Notes under the pieces: model-generated
Told to the model about the DNA's origin: nothing
What the model saw: the letters and a program-made list of their open reading frames with translations, nothing else
Database searches by the model: none
Shown: piece by piece, positions 44,442 through 54,799 of the stretch
Position numbering within the stretch: the first letter of the stretch is position 1
Layout: each line of letters starts with the position of its first letter
Source of the DNA: Laguncularia racemosa
Lineage: Eukaryota > Streptophyta > Magnoliopsida > Myrtales > Combretaceae
NCBI GenBank assembly: GCA_037954665.1
Contig: JBBMOL010000299.1
Coordinates: 1 to 64,000, forward strand
Reading direction: 5' to 3'
DNA: 64,000 bases
Translations under genes and position numbers: made by a program

Positions 44442-46306
44442 TAATCTTTAGCCGACCAATTAGCAGAACACCCAGTTGAGGGAAATTCCCAAGAGCCACA
44501 AGTTCAATTCCCCGACAAAAATATACTAACAGTGGAAGGTGCACCAGTAGAAAACCGTAAAATAGAGCTGAACCCCAGGTAGAAGATGTTCTTTGATGGA
44601 GCTGCCAATGTATTCGGTTGTGGGATCAGGGCAGTGTTGATATCCCCAGATGGCACACAATTCCCTTCAGCAACAAGACTCACATTTACATATACCAATA
44701 ATATCGCGGAATATGAGGCATGCATCCTCGGCCTCAAAATGGCTTGCCACATGGAAATCTATGAATTAGAAGTATAAGGAGATTCATCACTTATCATACT
44801 ACAGACAAGAGGGGAATACAAGACTAAAGACCCCAAATTGGTACCATACCATCAGCATTTGACAGAGCTAATCGATGAATTCGAAGCAATCACCTTCACA
44901 TACATCCCGAGAACTCAGAATCAGTTTGCAGACGCACTCGCCACACTAGCATCTATGATCCAGATAACAGGGGGAGCCAAAGTCCAACCGATGAAAATAG
45001 ACATTGAAAATTGGCCTGCCTACTGTTTAGCAATTGAAAAAGCACAAAATGACAAGCCCTGGTATCACGACATCAAAACCTTTCTCCAAGAAAGCAAATA
45101 CCTTGAAATGGCTAGCAAGAATGACCAAAAAACACTCAGAAGGTTAGCAAGTCATTTCTTATTAAGTGGGTCTATACTTTACAAAAGATCGTCTGATACC
45201 ACCTTGTTAAGATGTGTGGATAAAAACAAAGCATGTGAACTGATGAAAGAAGTACATAAAGGGGTATGTGGACCTCATATGAACAGTTACATGTTGGCCC
45301 GAAAAATCATGAGGTTGGGATACTATTGGTTAACCATGGAATCAGATTGCATAAAATATGTCAAGCACTGTCATTTGTGTCAAGTGTACGCAAACTGGAT
45401 AAATGCTCCACCCAACGAGTTGCACTTGTTGTCAGCACCATGGCCTTTCTCCATGTGGGGAATCGACATAATCAGCCAAATCACTCCGACAGCATCCAAC
45501 GGCCACAGGTTCATATTGGTAGCAATTGATTACTTCACCAAGTGGGTAGAAGCTTCATCGTATGCCAATGTCACAAAAGGGGTAATAGTCCGTTTCTTGA
45601 AAAGGGACATAATAGCTCGATATGGAGTTCCTGAGTCCATCATCACCGACAGCGGTACCAATCTTAATAACAAGTCGATGACAAGCTTATGTCAACAATT
45701 CCACATAAACCATAGAAATTCAACTCCCTACCGACCTCAGATGAACGGGGCAGTAGAAGCAGCTAACAAGAATATCAAAAAGATCATTGAAAAAATGACA
45801 ACCACTTACAAAGATTAGCACGAGATGTTGCCGTTTGCTCTCATGGCTTATAGGACCTCAATAAGAACATCTACTGGAGCTACCCCATATTCATTGGTAT
45901 ATGGTACTGAAGCAGTACTACCAGTCGAGGTCGAAATACCATCATTTAGAATTCTGTCAGAAACTCAGTTAACTGAATCAGACTGGGTAAAGAAGAGGCT
46001 CGATCAGCTGAATCTGATTGATGAAAAAAGAGTCATTGCACTATGTCATGGCCAGTGTTACCAACAAAGGATGGCCCGAGCATTTAACAAGAAAATGAAG
46101 CATTGATGCTTCCAAGAAAGGGATCTGGAGTTAAAGAAAGTTCTCCCGAATACCAAGACTCCAGAGGAAAATTTACCCCAAATTATGAAGGTCCGTATGT
46201 GGTAAAAAAGGTATTGTTAGGAGGCGCCCTGATATTGACTCAAATGGACGGTCCAGAATTGAGAGACCCCATCAATGCAGATACTGCTAAGATGTACTAT
46301 CCTTAG
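44442..46306 (+). pseudogene. Element A: second RNase H and integrase
   Basis: It begins after the shared TAA (44442-44444). The archaeal-type RNase H has MFFDGAANVFGCGIRAVL, NNIAEYEACILGLKMA and QFADALATLASM, broken by TAG 44580-44582 and TAA 44775-44777. Integrase has the zinc region HKGVCGPHMNSYML..., WGIDIIS (D), ITDSGTNLNN (D) and NGAVEAANKN (E), a TAG at 45816-45818 (Trp), and a frame change near 46085-46105. The tail is GPYVVKKVLLGGALILTQMD and ends MYYP at 46306. No chromodomain is seen. Confidence 0.88.
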
Positions 46307-46790
46307 GCAAGGGAATTGAAATTTTGCCAATGTTTATGAAAGCCAATATTCAATACAAGTTTCATTGAGTCCAGTTTTCATTTTTTTTACAAGCAAAGTT
46401 AATGTCTCTAAATGGTCGATAATTCCAACCAATTCCAATTACAACAAACATTCCTAAACACATTACCCATCACTTCACCAACGAATGATAAACACTAAAA
46501 TGATAATGAATCTCAATAAATTTTGTGATATAATTCTACCTACTTTTGAGCATTAAAACTTGGTGCATTAGTAGGATAACACTACCGTCAAAAGAGCCAT
46601 GCGCACAAGAAAGGAAGCACATCAAGATCTTTAACCCCGTGTCAAAGCAAGAGTAAGCAAAGCAGGAGCAAACCAGCACGAAGGTTCGGTTGTTTGGTTG
46701 CTATCCATGATAAATTGGAAAACATATAAATAATTATCATCCATATATCATGAAAACATCAAATCATTTAACCCAGTCAGTAGAAACATG
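46307..46790 (+). other. Untranslated spacer after integrase in A
   Basis: About 480 bp matching the spacers of B and C. No coding content. Confidence 0.5.
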
Positions 46791-47640
46791 TTCAAAAGCA
46801 TAAGATTAGTCAGCCCACAATAGGACACTTGTCTAAACATCCCCTCGAATAGGTTAGTCAGCCCACATTGGGGCGCTTCCCTAAACATTCTCTCTTAGGG
46901 TCAGCCCATAAGGGCACTTTTTGAGACATTTCTCCCCATAGGTTAGTCAGCCCACAGTGGGGCACTTCCCTAAATATCTCTTCCTAAGGTCAGCCTGTAG
47001 AGGTACCTTTCGAAACATTGCTTCCCCGGGGTCGTGAGACTAAGAAGACACTTCCCGCTATAGGTTAGTCAGCCCACAATGGGGCACTTTCCCAAATACC
47101 CCTTCAAAAATGTCAGCCCATAAGGGCACCTTTTTTAGGCATGTCCTCTCGCTATAGGTTAGATAGCCCACGAAGGGGCACTTTCCTAAACACCTTTTTG
47201 ATCAGTTAGCTCAGAGAAGCACTTTTCGAATCTATCGATAAGTTAGCTAAGAGGAGCACTTTTCGAATCCATCGATTAGTTAGCTCAAAGGAGCACTTTT
47301 CGAATCTGCCGATAAGTTAGCTCAAAGGAGAACTTTTCAAATCCATCAATTAGTTAGCTTAGAGGAGCACTTTTCGAATCCATCGATTAGTTAGCTCAGA
47401 GGAGCACTTTTCGAATTTATCGATCAGTTAGCTCAGAGGAGCACTTTTCGAATTTATCGATCAGTTAGCTCAGAGGAGCACTTTTCGAATCTATCAATCA
47501 ATTAGTTCAGAGGAGCATTTTTCGAATCTGTCAATTAGTCAGCTCATAGGAGCACTTTTTCAAATTGCCGATAACCGATTAGTTAGCTCATAAGAGCACT
47601 CTTCAAAGGTATTTTTCCAAACAGTCACTAGTCTAGTCAA
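46791..47640 (+). repeat. Tandem repeats in A 3' region, including a 37 bp array
   Basis: The left part (46,800-47,200) has irregular units with GTTAGTCAGCCCACAATGGG. From about 47204 to 47573 a 37 bp unit (AGTTAGCTCAGAGGAGCACT plus TTTCGAATCTATCGATC-like end) is repeated about ten times, two neighbouring copies being identical. B has only a few units of this type and C nearly none. Confidence 0.9.
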
Positions 47641-48043
47641 GACGCTTCTGTTGATAGGTAGCCAGCTCATAAGAGCGCTTCCTAAGACAATCTTCTCTTC
47701 AAGGTTGCTAGTCCGATAAGACGCTTCCTATCATCAGGTATTCCACTTACAATAACACACTCTTAAACAATTCTTGAGATTGTTCTTATCGCCAATTAGT
47801 CAGCCCACATAGCACTTTTTGGGAGGATACATTACTCTAGATTTTTAAGTTGTTTCCTAAGCAGTACCAACCATCACAAAACACTCGTGGGATTATTAGC
47901 TCATGGAGCATTTTCCTACTAGAGATCAAATTCCAGATAACCAGCCAAACTAAGGCGTTATCCATTCAATCAAGAGGCCAAAAATGACGTCTTTCTTGTC
48001 TTTGTAGTTAAGTTTTTCAAACTTTACTACAAAGAGGGGCAGC
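47641..48043 (+). other. 3' untranslated end and PPT of A
   Basis: A non-coding sequence with isolated repeat half-units, ending ACAAAGAGGGGCAGC before the 3' LTR. Confidence 0.65.
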
Positions 48044-50082
48044 TGTAAACACCCCATTTTTGCCCCTAATGATCAATAATAATTAACAATAAACAATTTT
48101 CAATTTTTCCAATTTTTTTCTCTAATTTAGTAAAAATAGGACAAATATTCAAAAAATAAAATAAATAGGAAAAATACATCAATTTTGGAAAATAATTGTA
48201 GAAATAATAAGAAAAGGAGTTAAATAATTTTTACCAATTTTTAGAATTTCAAAATAATAAAAAAAAAATACAAGACACATATACAATTTACGTAATAAAT
48301 AAAACTAAGATTTGGGCCAGCTCAGCTGGCTTGTGGGCACGCCTAGGACGCGTGTGGGGAAGGCGAGGTCGAGGGATTGAATTCGGGCAAAGGCACTTTG
48401 TGCCATTTTGTTTTTTTTTTTTCCCCAGCTGCCACGTGGCACCGTCGAATTGGCCAGCCCGAGCACGCGCCAAGCACGTGCTCATCTTCTTCCTCCCTTC
48501 GACCAGCGAACGAACAACGGGCGAGAAGAAAGCGAAACAAATCCGGACGAACTTAAGTCGATTTTTCCTAATCTTTTTGGATTTATCACGATCACAAACT
48601 AGATAAATCCCAAAAACGGCTCTAATCTAAGGGATAAAGATCACATTTTGAAGATAAGGGCAAATCCTCCACCGCGGTCGAGATCCGAACTTATCCACCG
48701 TTAGGCTTCGATGCCTATAAATAGAGATCGGAGGAGAGGCTAGAACACAGAGAGAAAGGGAGTGATAGAAGGAAGTGAAAGGAAAGAAGAAGAAAAGCAT
48801 ACGTCGAGCCCTCACCGAAGTTTTCTCTCTCAAAACACTCACCGTAGCTCTTAGACCACCGTGTAGGGTAGTTTTTGACAGAAAACACCACCATCATCGA
48901 ATCCGTCATCCTCAGAAGCTTCGGAAACGTATCTTATTTGACGAAAACGGATGCTGGAACGCCATCAATGAGCATCTCCAGCCGCCGTGTCCGATCGACC
49001 CTACCCGACCCGCTTCGACCTAACCCGCGCATTGATCTGGATCTAGGTAAGTCGGATTTTCCGATTTTTTGCATTTATTTTATTTATTTCGAAGTTATTT
49101 ATAATTCAAAAAATAGAAAATGTTAGAAATTAGATTATTTTTTAGGATTTAATTTAGGATGAAGAATAAAAATAATAATTATAATAATAAATAATAAAAA
49201 TGTGAAAATTTATAAAGAAAATAACAAAAATATTAGAAAAGAATAATAATAAAAAAATTAGATTTTAGAATAGGATAAATAAATAATGTAGGAGAAAATT
49301 CTTCAATAAAAATTAATAAAAATAAAAAAATTAATAAAAATAGTAAAAATTATAAAAAAAAATTAATAAAATATCAATAAAAATTTATAATAGTAGAAAT
49401 GAGTTGAAAAATAGAAAAAATGAAATTTTTATCACTTAGAAAAATCATTTTCTTAAATAAATCTAAAATTCGTTTTTCCTTAAAATATCATTTTCAAAAA
49501 ATCAAATTATCAAGATTAGGCTTAGATTTTTTTTTAGAAAAAATACTAAGATGGTAAAAACATAAATCAGAAGAAATTTCACAATTAAAATTCACAAACA
49601 CACTAAAGTTTTTCAGGAAAAGTGAACTATGGCAAGTTTAATCCTGAATAGCGGGTTCGTAGGCACCCATTTGGGGCAACCCTTAAAAATAAAAATAAAA
49701 AATCATTTTCTTAGAATAATTCACTCAAAAACACAATAAAAGACAACAAAAATAAAATAAAAGACATTTCTGGATAAGGTTTAAATTTTAGGAGATTAGG
49801 GTGGTAACCTTAGGGTTTTAATAGGTTAGCCTCCGAATCCAGAAACTCTGGTTTTTCTTTCCTCTTTTCACAAAAATGAAAAAGAAAATCACGACGACTA
49901 GTGGTCTAAATTGGGATTAATCTGCTCAATCAGTCCTAATTCAAATTTTCCTAACCACAATTGGGTGGCGACTCCAAAACAAAGCAAAATTCCTAACTCA
50001 AGTCGAGGATCTACATTAGATGAGCATAAGGTCCAGTATAGATCGGATTAGGAATGGGAAATAAAAAAAATTAGACTCAACA
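48044..50082 (+). repeat. 3' LTR of element A
   Basis: 2039 bp, TGTAAACACC...ACTCAACA (one change in the end). It has the G-box palindrome CCACGTGGCA, TATA at 48716-48723 and a GTAAGT site at about 49028. It is uninterrupted and so shows the empty site of B (single CCAAT). Confidence 0.93.
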
Positions 50083-50087
50083 GTACC
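50083..50087. repeat. TSD GTACC, right copy of element A
   Basis: GTACC follows the A 3' LTR. The D gag continues directly on the minus strand. Confidence 0.95.
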
Positions 50088-50657
50088 CAAATCTTTCCTT
50101 CTGGCCTCTTCATTAATTAAACTATCCTTAACCATGGACAACATCAACGTTCCATCTGGAGCTGAATTACTAACCGATACTACAAGAGTTTCCCAACTCT
50201 CAGGTAATGAGCTCAACAATAGGAGTGTTTGGATCTCATCCTCAAGCACAAGCTTCATAGAAGTCAGTTGATTCACGAGTCCCTGAAAATCATTCAAATG
50301 CTCTGACATATTCGAGCCTTCCCTGTATTTTAAGTTAACTACCCTTCTTATCAAAGAAGTTTTATTCAAAGCAGTTTGCCTCTCATACATCGACTCTAGT
50401 TTCTTCCATAGAACATCAGCCCTAGTCTCCTAAGCAACATGATGATACACACTCTGATCAACCCACTGTCTAATATACCCTATAGTTTTCCTATGTAGTA
50501 TCAACCACTCTGCATCAGATTTATCATGTGGCTTTGCAGCATCACTACCCAAAGGCAAATACAAATCTTTACAGTATAACAAATCTTCCATCATCGACTT
50601 CCAGATAGAGTAATTAGAGGAATTAAGTTTAATCATCGTACCTAAAGATTCAGCCAT
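50083..50657 (-). pseudogene. Copia element D: gag N-terminal part
   Basis: It starts at ATG 50657 on the minus strand, shortly after the PBS. It has NSSNYSIWKSMMEDLLYCKD, a region with ESMYERQTALNKTSLIRRVV, and a LLLLSSLPESWETLVVSVSN segment. These are typical of the copia gag core (UBN2-like family). A stop at about 50430 separates the first 75 codons from the rest. The frame then stays open into the insertion site of A at the GGTAC codons (…RKDLGT). The continuation is at 7538 leftwards. Confidence 0.88.
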
Positions 50658-50730
50658 GTCTGTGATTGAAAACGCAAAACCTTAACTTCAATTTGTAGCG
50701 AAAACCCTAATTTCCTTTTTGAAACTTGGT

Positions 50731-50742
50731 GCTCTGATACCA
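50731..50742 (-). promoter_or_regulatory. PBS of element D (initiator tRNA-Met)
   Basis: On the minus strand the bases after the 5' LTR read AG and then TGGTATCAGAGC, the standard copia primer site complementary to the 3' end of tRNA-iMet. Confidence 0.88.
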
Positions 50743-50744
50743 CT

Positions 50745-51393
50745 TGTTCGGAAAAGATCCTAACTTTTCCTCTTGCCTGTGTGATCAACAATTGAAACAA
50801 ACAACAATCAATAATAACTTGCGGAAATAAAAACAATCAACACCAAGGATTTACGTAGAAAACCCCAATTTGAGGAAAAACCACGGGACCGCCGCACACA
50901 AATTCTTCCACTATCAAAGTAATGGGTTACACACTTCTTCACTAGTCTCACTAGTGGATTACTCAATCTCACCACAAACCGGTGAATCAAATACAATGGA
51001 TTTCCCTCTCTAGAACTCTTTCTAGGTTTAGGAATGACCACTCTGTATTTCTCACTCTTGTGTTTTTTTTTTTATATTGTACTACACACACTGGAACACT
51101 TATATATATATATTGGCCATGTAAAAAAAAAAAACAAGTTTAGGACTTACGCCGGCTCCAGGCCGACGGCTTTGGGCCAGCCTTGAGCCGGCCTTCAATG
51201 TGACCGAGCAACAATGACAAAATAAAGCTGGCGGTGATCCTTTGTTTAGGCCGGTGGCCCTGAGCCGGCCTTGCCCTGTTTCGCTTGGTTTCGTCAATTT
51301 TCTTCAAGCTTAACATTCTTTCATCCAAGTATACTTCGTATACTTAGAATACCCTTAGTATAGACCCATATGTGTTGGATCTATACCACAACA
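50745..51393 (-). repeat. 5' LTR of copia element D
   Basis: 649 bp, TG...CA ends. It matches 3514-4177 but has a plain T run where the other LTR has (GT)n, and a shorter (TA)n run. Confidence 0.92.
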
Positions 51394-51398
51394 CAAAA
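51394..51398. repeat. TSD CAAAA, right copy of element D
   Basis: CAAAA directly follows the right LTR and equals 3509-3513. Confidence 0.9.
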
Positions 51399-52034
51399 TA
51401 CCTTATTTCTTTAATTTTACCTTATGTCCTTATAGCAACTAAGAAATCGATTTCCTTTTCTTGGGAATTCAGGCAAACTCAAATCCTTTGAAATCAAAGC
51501 TTGTTTTATAATTAGCATTTACTTAATTTTTACGAGGTTCGTTTTTCTTATGGAAGTAGTTTCTAGTGATATGATCATTCTTTTAACAATAGAAACAAGT
51601 ACCGATGGTAATATAAGTTTGATAATACAATCTTCTGCTTGCTTCTTCATGCTCTCCTCTTTAAACTAAATCTACTACCTCTCACGTAGTTGCATATTTT
51701 TTATGGTATACAATATCAATTAATTGTATATTATTAATTATCTAATTGACTTAATAAATTAAGTTATTAAATAAAAGCAATCATTTAGTTAATTAATGGA
51801 TAAGATTATTAAACTCATTTCATGGATTTTTTTGTATGAACCATAATACATAGAAATCCATATATTTTATTTTACTTATTATGATGGGCCATAATGAAAT
51901 AAAAGATTAAAAGCTATAAATAGGGTTGGGTCCCTAATATAAGCAATGTGTAACATTAGAGTTTTTTCTTTCTTTTTCCTTTTTTGTCTTTCCTACATGC
52001 CATTCGTGAGAGAATAAAGAAAAGACACTGTTAT
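51399..52034. other. Spacer with a gag zinc-knuckle relic on the minus strand
   Basis: At about 51530-51600 the minus strand reads like a decayed copia nucleocapsid (CFYC, stop, KNDHITRNYFHKKN), with the last Cys changed to Tyr. The plus strand at about 51915 has CTATAAATAGGG, a TATA-like site that may belong to an old LTR. Nothing else is recognisable. The element type of the TATA-containing piece is unknown. Confidence 0.4.
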
Positions 52035-52589
52035 GGACTAGAAGGCAAAACTATAACCTCTCGAAACCTCGAGTCACGCTATTGCCCACCACGTGTCCTT
52101 ATTTCATAAGAACACGTCAAGGCTCTAAAACAACTCTGATACATTTTACCCTATAACTCCTATAAAAAAAAACATTTCATGTATCTCCAAAAATTCAAAT
52201 AATAACTTAAACCATATCAAACATCTAACGCAACAGAAGTCTTTAAATACCAAAATAATATTCTCAAAAGATACTGTATATGACAATTAAATAACATAAA
52301 TCTCCCAAAAATTAATCACTATAATAATAATGTAAATCTTCGTTTTCCTCTCTCTATGGCTCACCTAAACCTAAGTCATCTTCTAGTTTATCATCTCCCT
52401 CAATACCTGCATCTAAAAATATTTCCCAAAGGGTGAGCTAATGCCCAGTACATATAACACAAACACATACGTATGAACAAACATGAACAAATGTCACACA
52501 CATTATGCAGTACTTAAACATAGACAACCATTTCATATAACAATTTATGTCCACAAGCAACAATAGGGTACTCATAACCCCCTTAACAC

Positions 52590-52800
52590 ACTTGAACATG
52601 ATTTGGTGATGGAAACTATCACTATAGACCCCACACCCATGTCAACTTAAACTTTAAACTTAGTGATGGGAACTGCCATTACGGGCCCCACACCTATGTA
52701 TACTTAAACCACTTAATCCTGATAATGGGAACTGCCACTACGGGCCTTACATCCATGTACACTTAAACCACTTAATCAACATTCAGCTCAGATCATTTTT
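52590..52800. repeat. Short tandem repeat, ~70 bp unit
   Basis: Three imperfect units share GATGGGAACTGCCATTACGG, then CCCCACACCTATGTATACTT and AAACCACTTAATC. Such units are common inside plant LTRs. The function is unknown. Confidence 0.6.
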
Positions 52801-53229
52801 AAACACGACTCCACTAGGGACAACTTCACACAAGGATCATTGGGTTGCTCTCTAGAGATCTGCCACTACAGGCCCCTAGGCCGAACCAAGCACATACAGC
52901 ATACTACTTAAACGCTTAAACTGATTCATCAATTAAAACAAGTTTCATACATAGACTAACTTAAGCAAGCATAAATCAACATGCAAGTTACACGTACCTT
53001 GAATCCTAGCCTTAAGCACTTTCGGTCCTAGACTTAAGCTAAGTTGAAATCTGTTCACATCAACAAGCTCTTCTTAGTACTTAATATAAGATCAATATCA
53101 TTCTCTTATTTCTCTTAATCCTATTTATTAAATTTCTCTAGGGCCTTACTAGCTATTTAAGTTGCATGGAAATTAGTTTAATTTGAAGTTAAATAAATAT
53201 ATAATTACTTTATACTTTATTCAACACAG

Positions 53230-53470
53230 CCATGTTGGGGACCATGTTGCTCAACATAGGCTAGAGCACAATCGTGTTATGTGTCGTGTATCTTTCGGTG
53301 TAAAATTTGGTTTCGACACGGTTATAACACGACCGTGTTAAGAGGCCGTGTTCTTCTTAATTCAACACGGTCGAAACACAACCGTGTTAAGAGGTCATAT
53401 ATCTCTCGGTGTACCTTTCGAATTCAACATGGTCGAAACACGACCGTGTTGGTAGGCCGTGTTACCCTAA
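53230..53470. repeat. ACACGGTCGTGT-type palindromic repeats
   Basis: Several copies of AACACGACCGTGTTAAGAGG and AACACGGTCGAAACAC follow one another. Each has a short inverted core (ACACGG/CCGTGT). A similar repeat set occurs in the leader of element E at 59150-59430. Confidence 0.7.
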
Positions 53471-54129
53471 GAAATTTCCACGAATCCTAATTCCTTTACT
53501 TTAAATTCTCCTAAACTCAATCCTCTCTATTCCTCAATTTAATTAAATCTCTAAAATACGTAATTGCATCTAAATTACAAGGATTTTCATACTTACATAA
53601 AAAATTCCACAAATTGCAACCTTAAGTTGTTGATTCTCTGTTCTCATATCATCCCTTCTCAAATCTCAAGTCCTGATGCGCACACGATACCCATGAGGTC
53701 TAATTCCAATAACATAATTTAAATTCGCATACAAATCCTTACTTGTTCAATTAACCGCTTGATTCCTTTTTAGTCGCCTTAAGGTTTCTTGCAGGGTTCT
53801 TTCACCTTCATCTCCCTATACGACTGTAAGTTGTCCAAGTGTGAAAAAGGAGAAACCTTAGGTTTTTCTGTTTTTATAATCAGACCAGGAAAAGATGAAA
53901 CCACCCTTAACCCATTGTCCTATTTACAACATTGCCATTTATTATGTTTATACATATATTTATTTATATAAAATAAAAAATGTGTATTACAAAAATCCTT
54001 CATGATTTGCTTCTACTATGGATTCAAGTAACGTTCTACATATGAATTTAATTATAATTTTGTGCCCTAATTTCATGCAATATATTTGTATCGTCACTTA
54101 TAAGCAAGATATCTAGAAAAACAAATTTA

Positions 54130-54660
54130 CTTCCATTGATCTTGTAATATGTACATTGATCAATAGTGTTTTCCTTAAAACCAAAAGAGGTAATCACTTA
54201 ATCAAAATTTTGATACCATTGACAAGATACTTACTTTAATCCATAGATAGTCTCTTTAATTTGCATACTAGATATTTTGATTCTCCTAATTCAAAACTTT
54301 CTAGTTGCACCATATATATCATTTCTTCAATGTTGCCATTAAGAAACGCAATCTTTATATTCATTTGATGGAGCTCTAGATCATAATGAGCAACAAGTGC
54401 CATAATAATTCTAAAAGAGTCTTTTGATGAAACTAAAGAGAAAATCTCATTCTAGTTTATGCGTTTCTTTTTTAGTAAAACCCTTAGCAACAAGATGTGC
54501 TTTATATCCTTCGACATTGTCTTTTGAATCCTGCTTAATCTTAAAAATCTATTGGCAACCAATTGGTTTCACACTTTTAGGCAATTCGACAAGATCCCAA
54601 ATGTTATTGTCTTTCATTAATTTCATCTCTTCTTTCAATGGTATCTTTGACTAGAGTATA
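54130..54660 (-). pseudogene. Copia reverse transcriptase fragment, decayed
   Basis: On the minus strand fragments of a copia RT are readable: KWIFKIKQDS, AHLVAKGF, ALVAHYDLELHQM, and AFLNGNIEE. Stops and frameshifts are numerous. No LTR or PBS can be attached to it. It is an old piece, in the opposite orientation to the relic at 54800-56930. Confidence 0.65.
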
Positions 54661-54799
54661 ATAACTACTATTTTCTTCAATCTTATATTTTCAATATTAT
54701 CTTTAATTTTAACAAAAATAGTTTTACTTACATGGAAATTAAAAAGAATACTTTTAAAGAACTTTCACTCTAAGACTTTAGAAGAATCACTATGCTATT

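Larger units (their letters stand above)
7539..50082 (+). mobile_element. Ogre/Tat-like Ty3/gypsy element A, split by B and C
   Basis: A spans the LTR start at 7539 to the LTR end at 50082, with TSD GTACC. Two relatives interrupt it: B inside its 5' LTR and C at the start of the RT region. Its own sequence is about 14.7 kb. The parts are 5' LTR (7539-7731 plus 20497-22376), tRNA-Arg PBS, ORF1, gag-protease, intron, RT-RNase H-second RNase H-integrase, tandem repeats, PPT and 3' LTR (48044-50082). The extra ORF1, PR/RT intron, second RNase H and 3' repeat zone are Ogre/Tat traits. Many stops and several frameshifts make it dead. Confidence 0.93.
3514..51393 (-). mobile_element. Ty1/copia LTR retrotransposon D, host of the nested insertions
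   Basis: This is a complete copia element in minus orientation, interrupted once in gag by element A (7539-50082). Without the insertion and one TSD copy it is about 5.3 kb, normal for copia. Both LTRs begin TGTTCGG and end CCAACA or ACAACA, and the TSD is CAAAA. A PBS for initiator tRNA-Met lies beside the right LTR and a purine tract beside the left LTR, so transcription ran right to left. The gene order is gag, protease, integrase, RT, RNase H, as in copia. The coding region has several stops, so the element is dead. The gag and integrase style suggests the Tork/Tnt1 group, at low certainty. Confidence 0.93.
52035..53990 (-). mobile_element. Probable degraded LTR (gypsy-like) with internal repeats
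   Basis: At about 52128-52142 the minus strand reads TGTATCAGAGTTG, close to a tRNA-Met PBS, so an LTR would lie to the right on the minus strand. The following ~1.8 kb contains GGGTGAGCTAATGCCCAGTA and two short repeat sets (52590-52800 and 53230-53470), but no coding frame. The assignment rests on the PBS-like site and repeats only. I found no matching second LTR in the window. Confidence 0.4.

Noticed and set aside
53281..53490. 69-codon frame in the palindromic repeats
   Set aside because: The translation is a repeat artefact (RGRVLLNSTRS-like units), with no sign of selection as protein.
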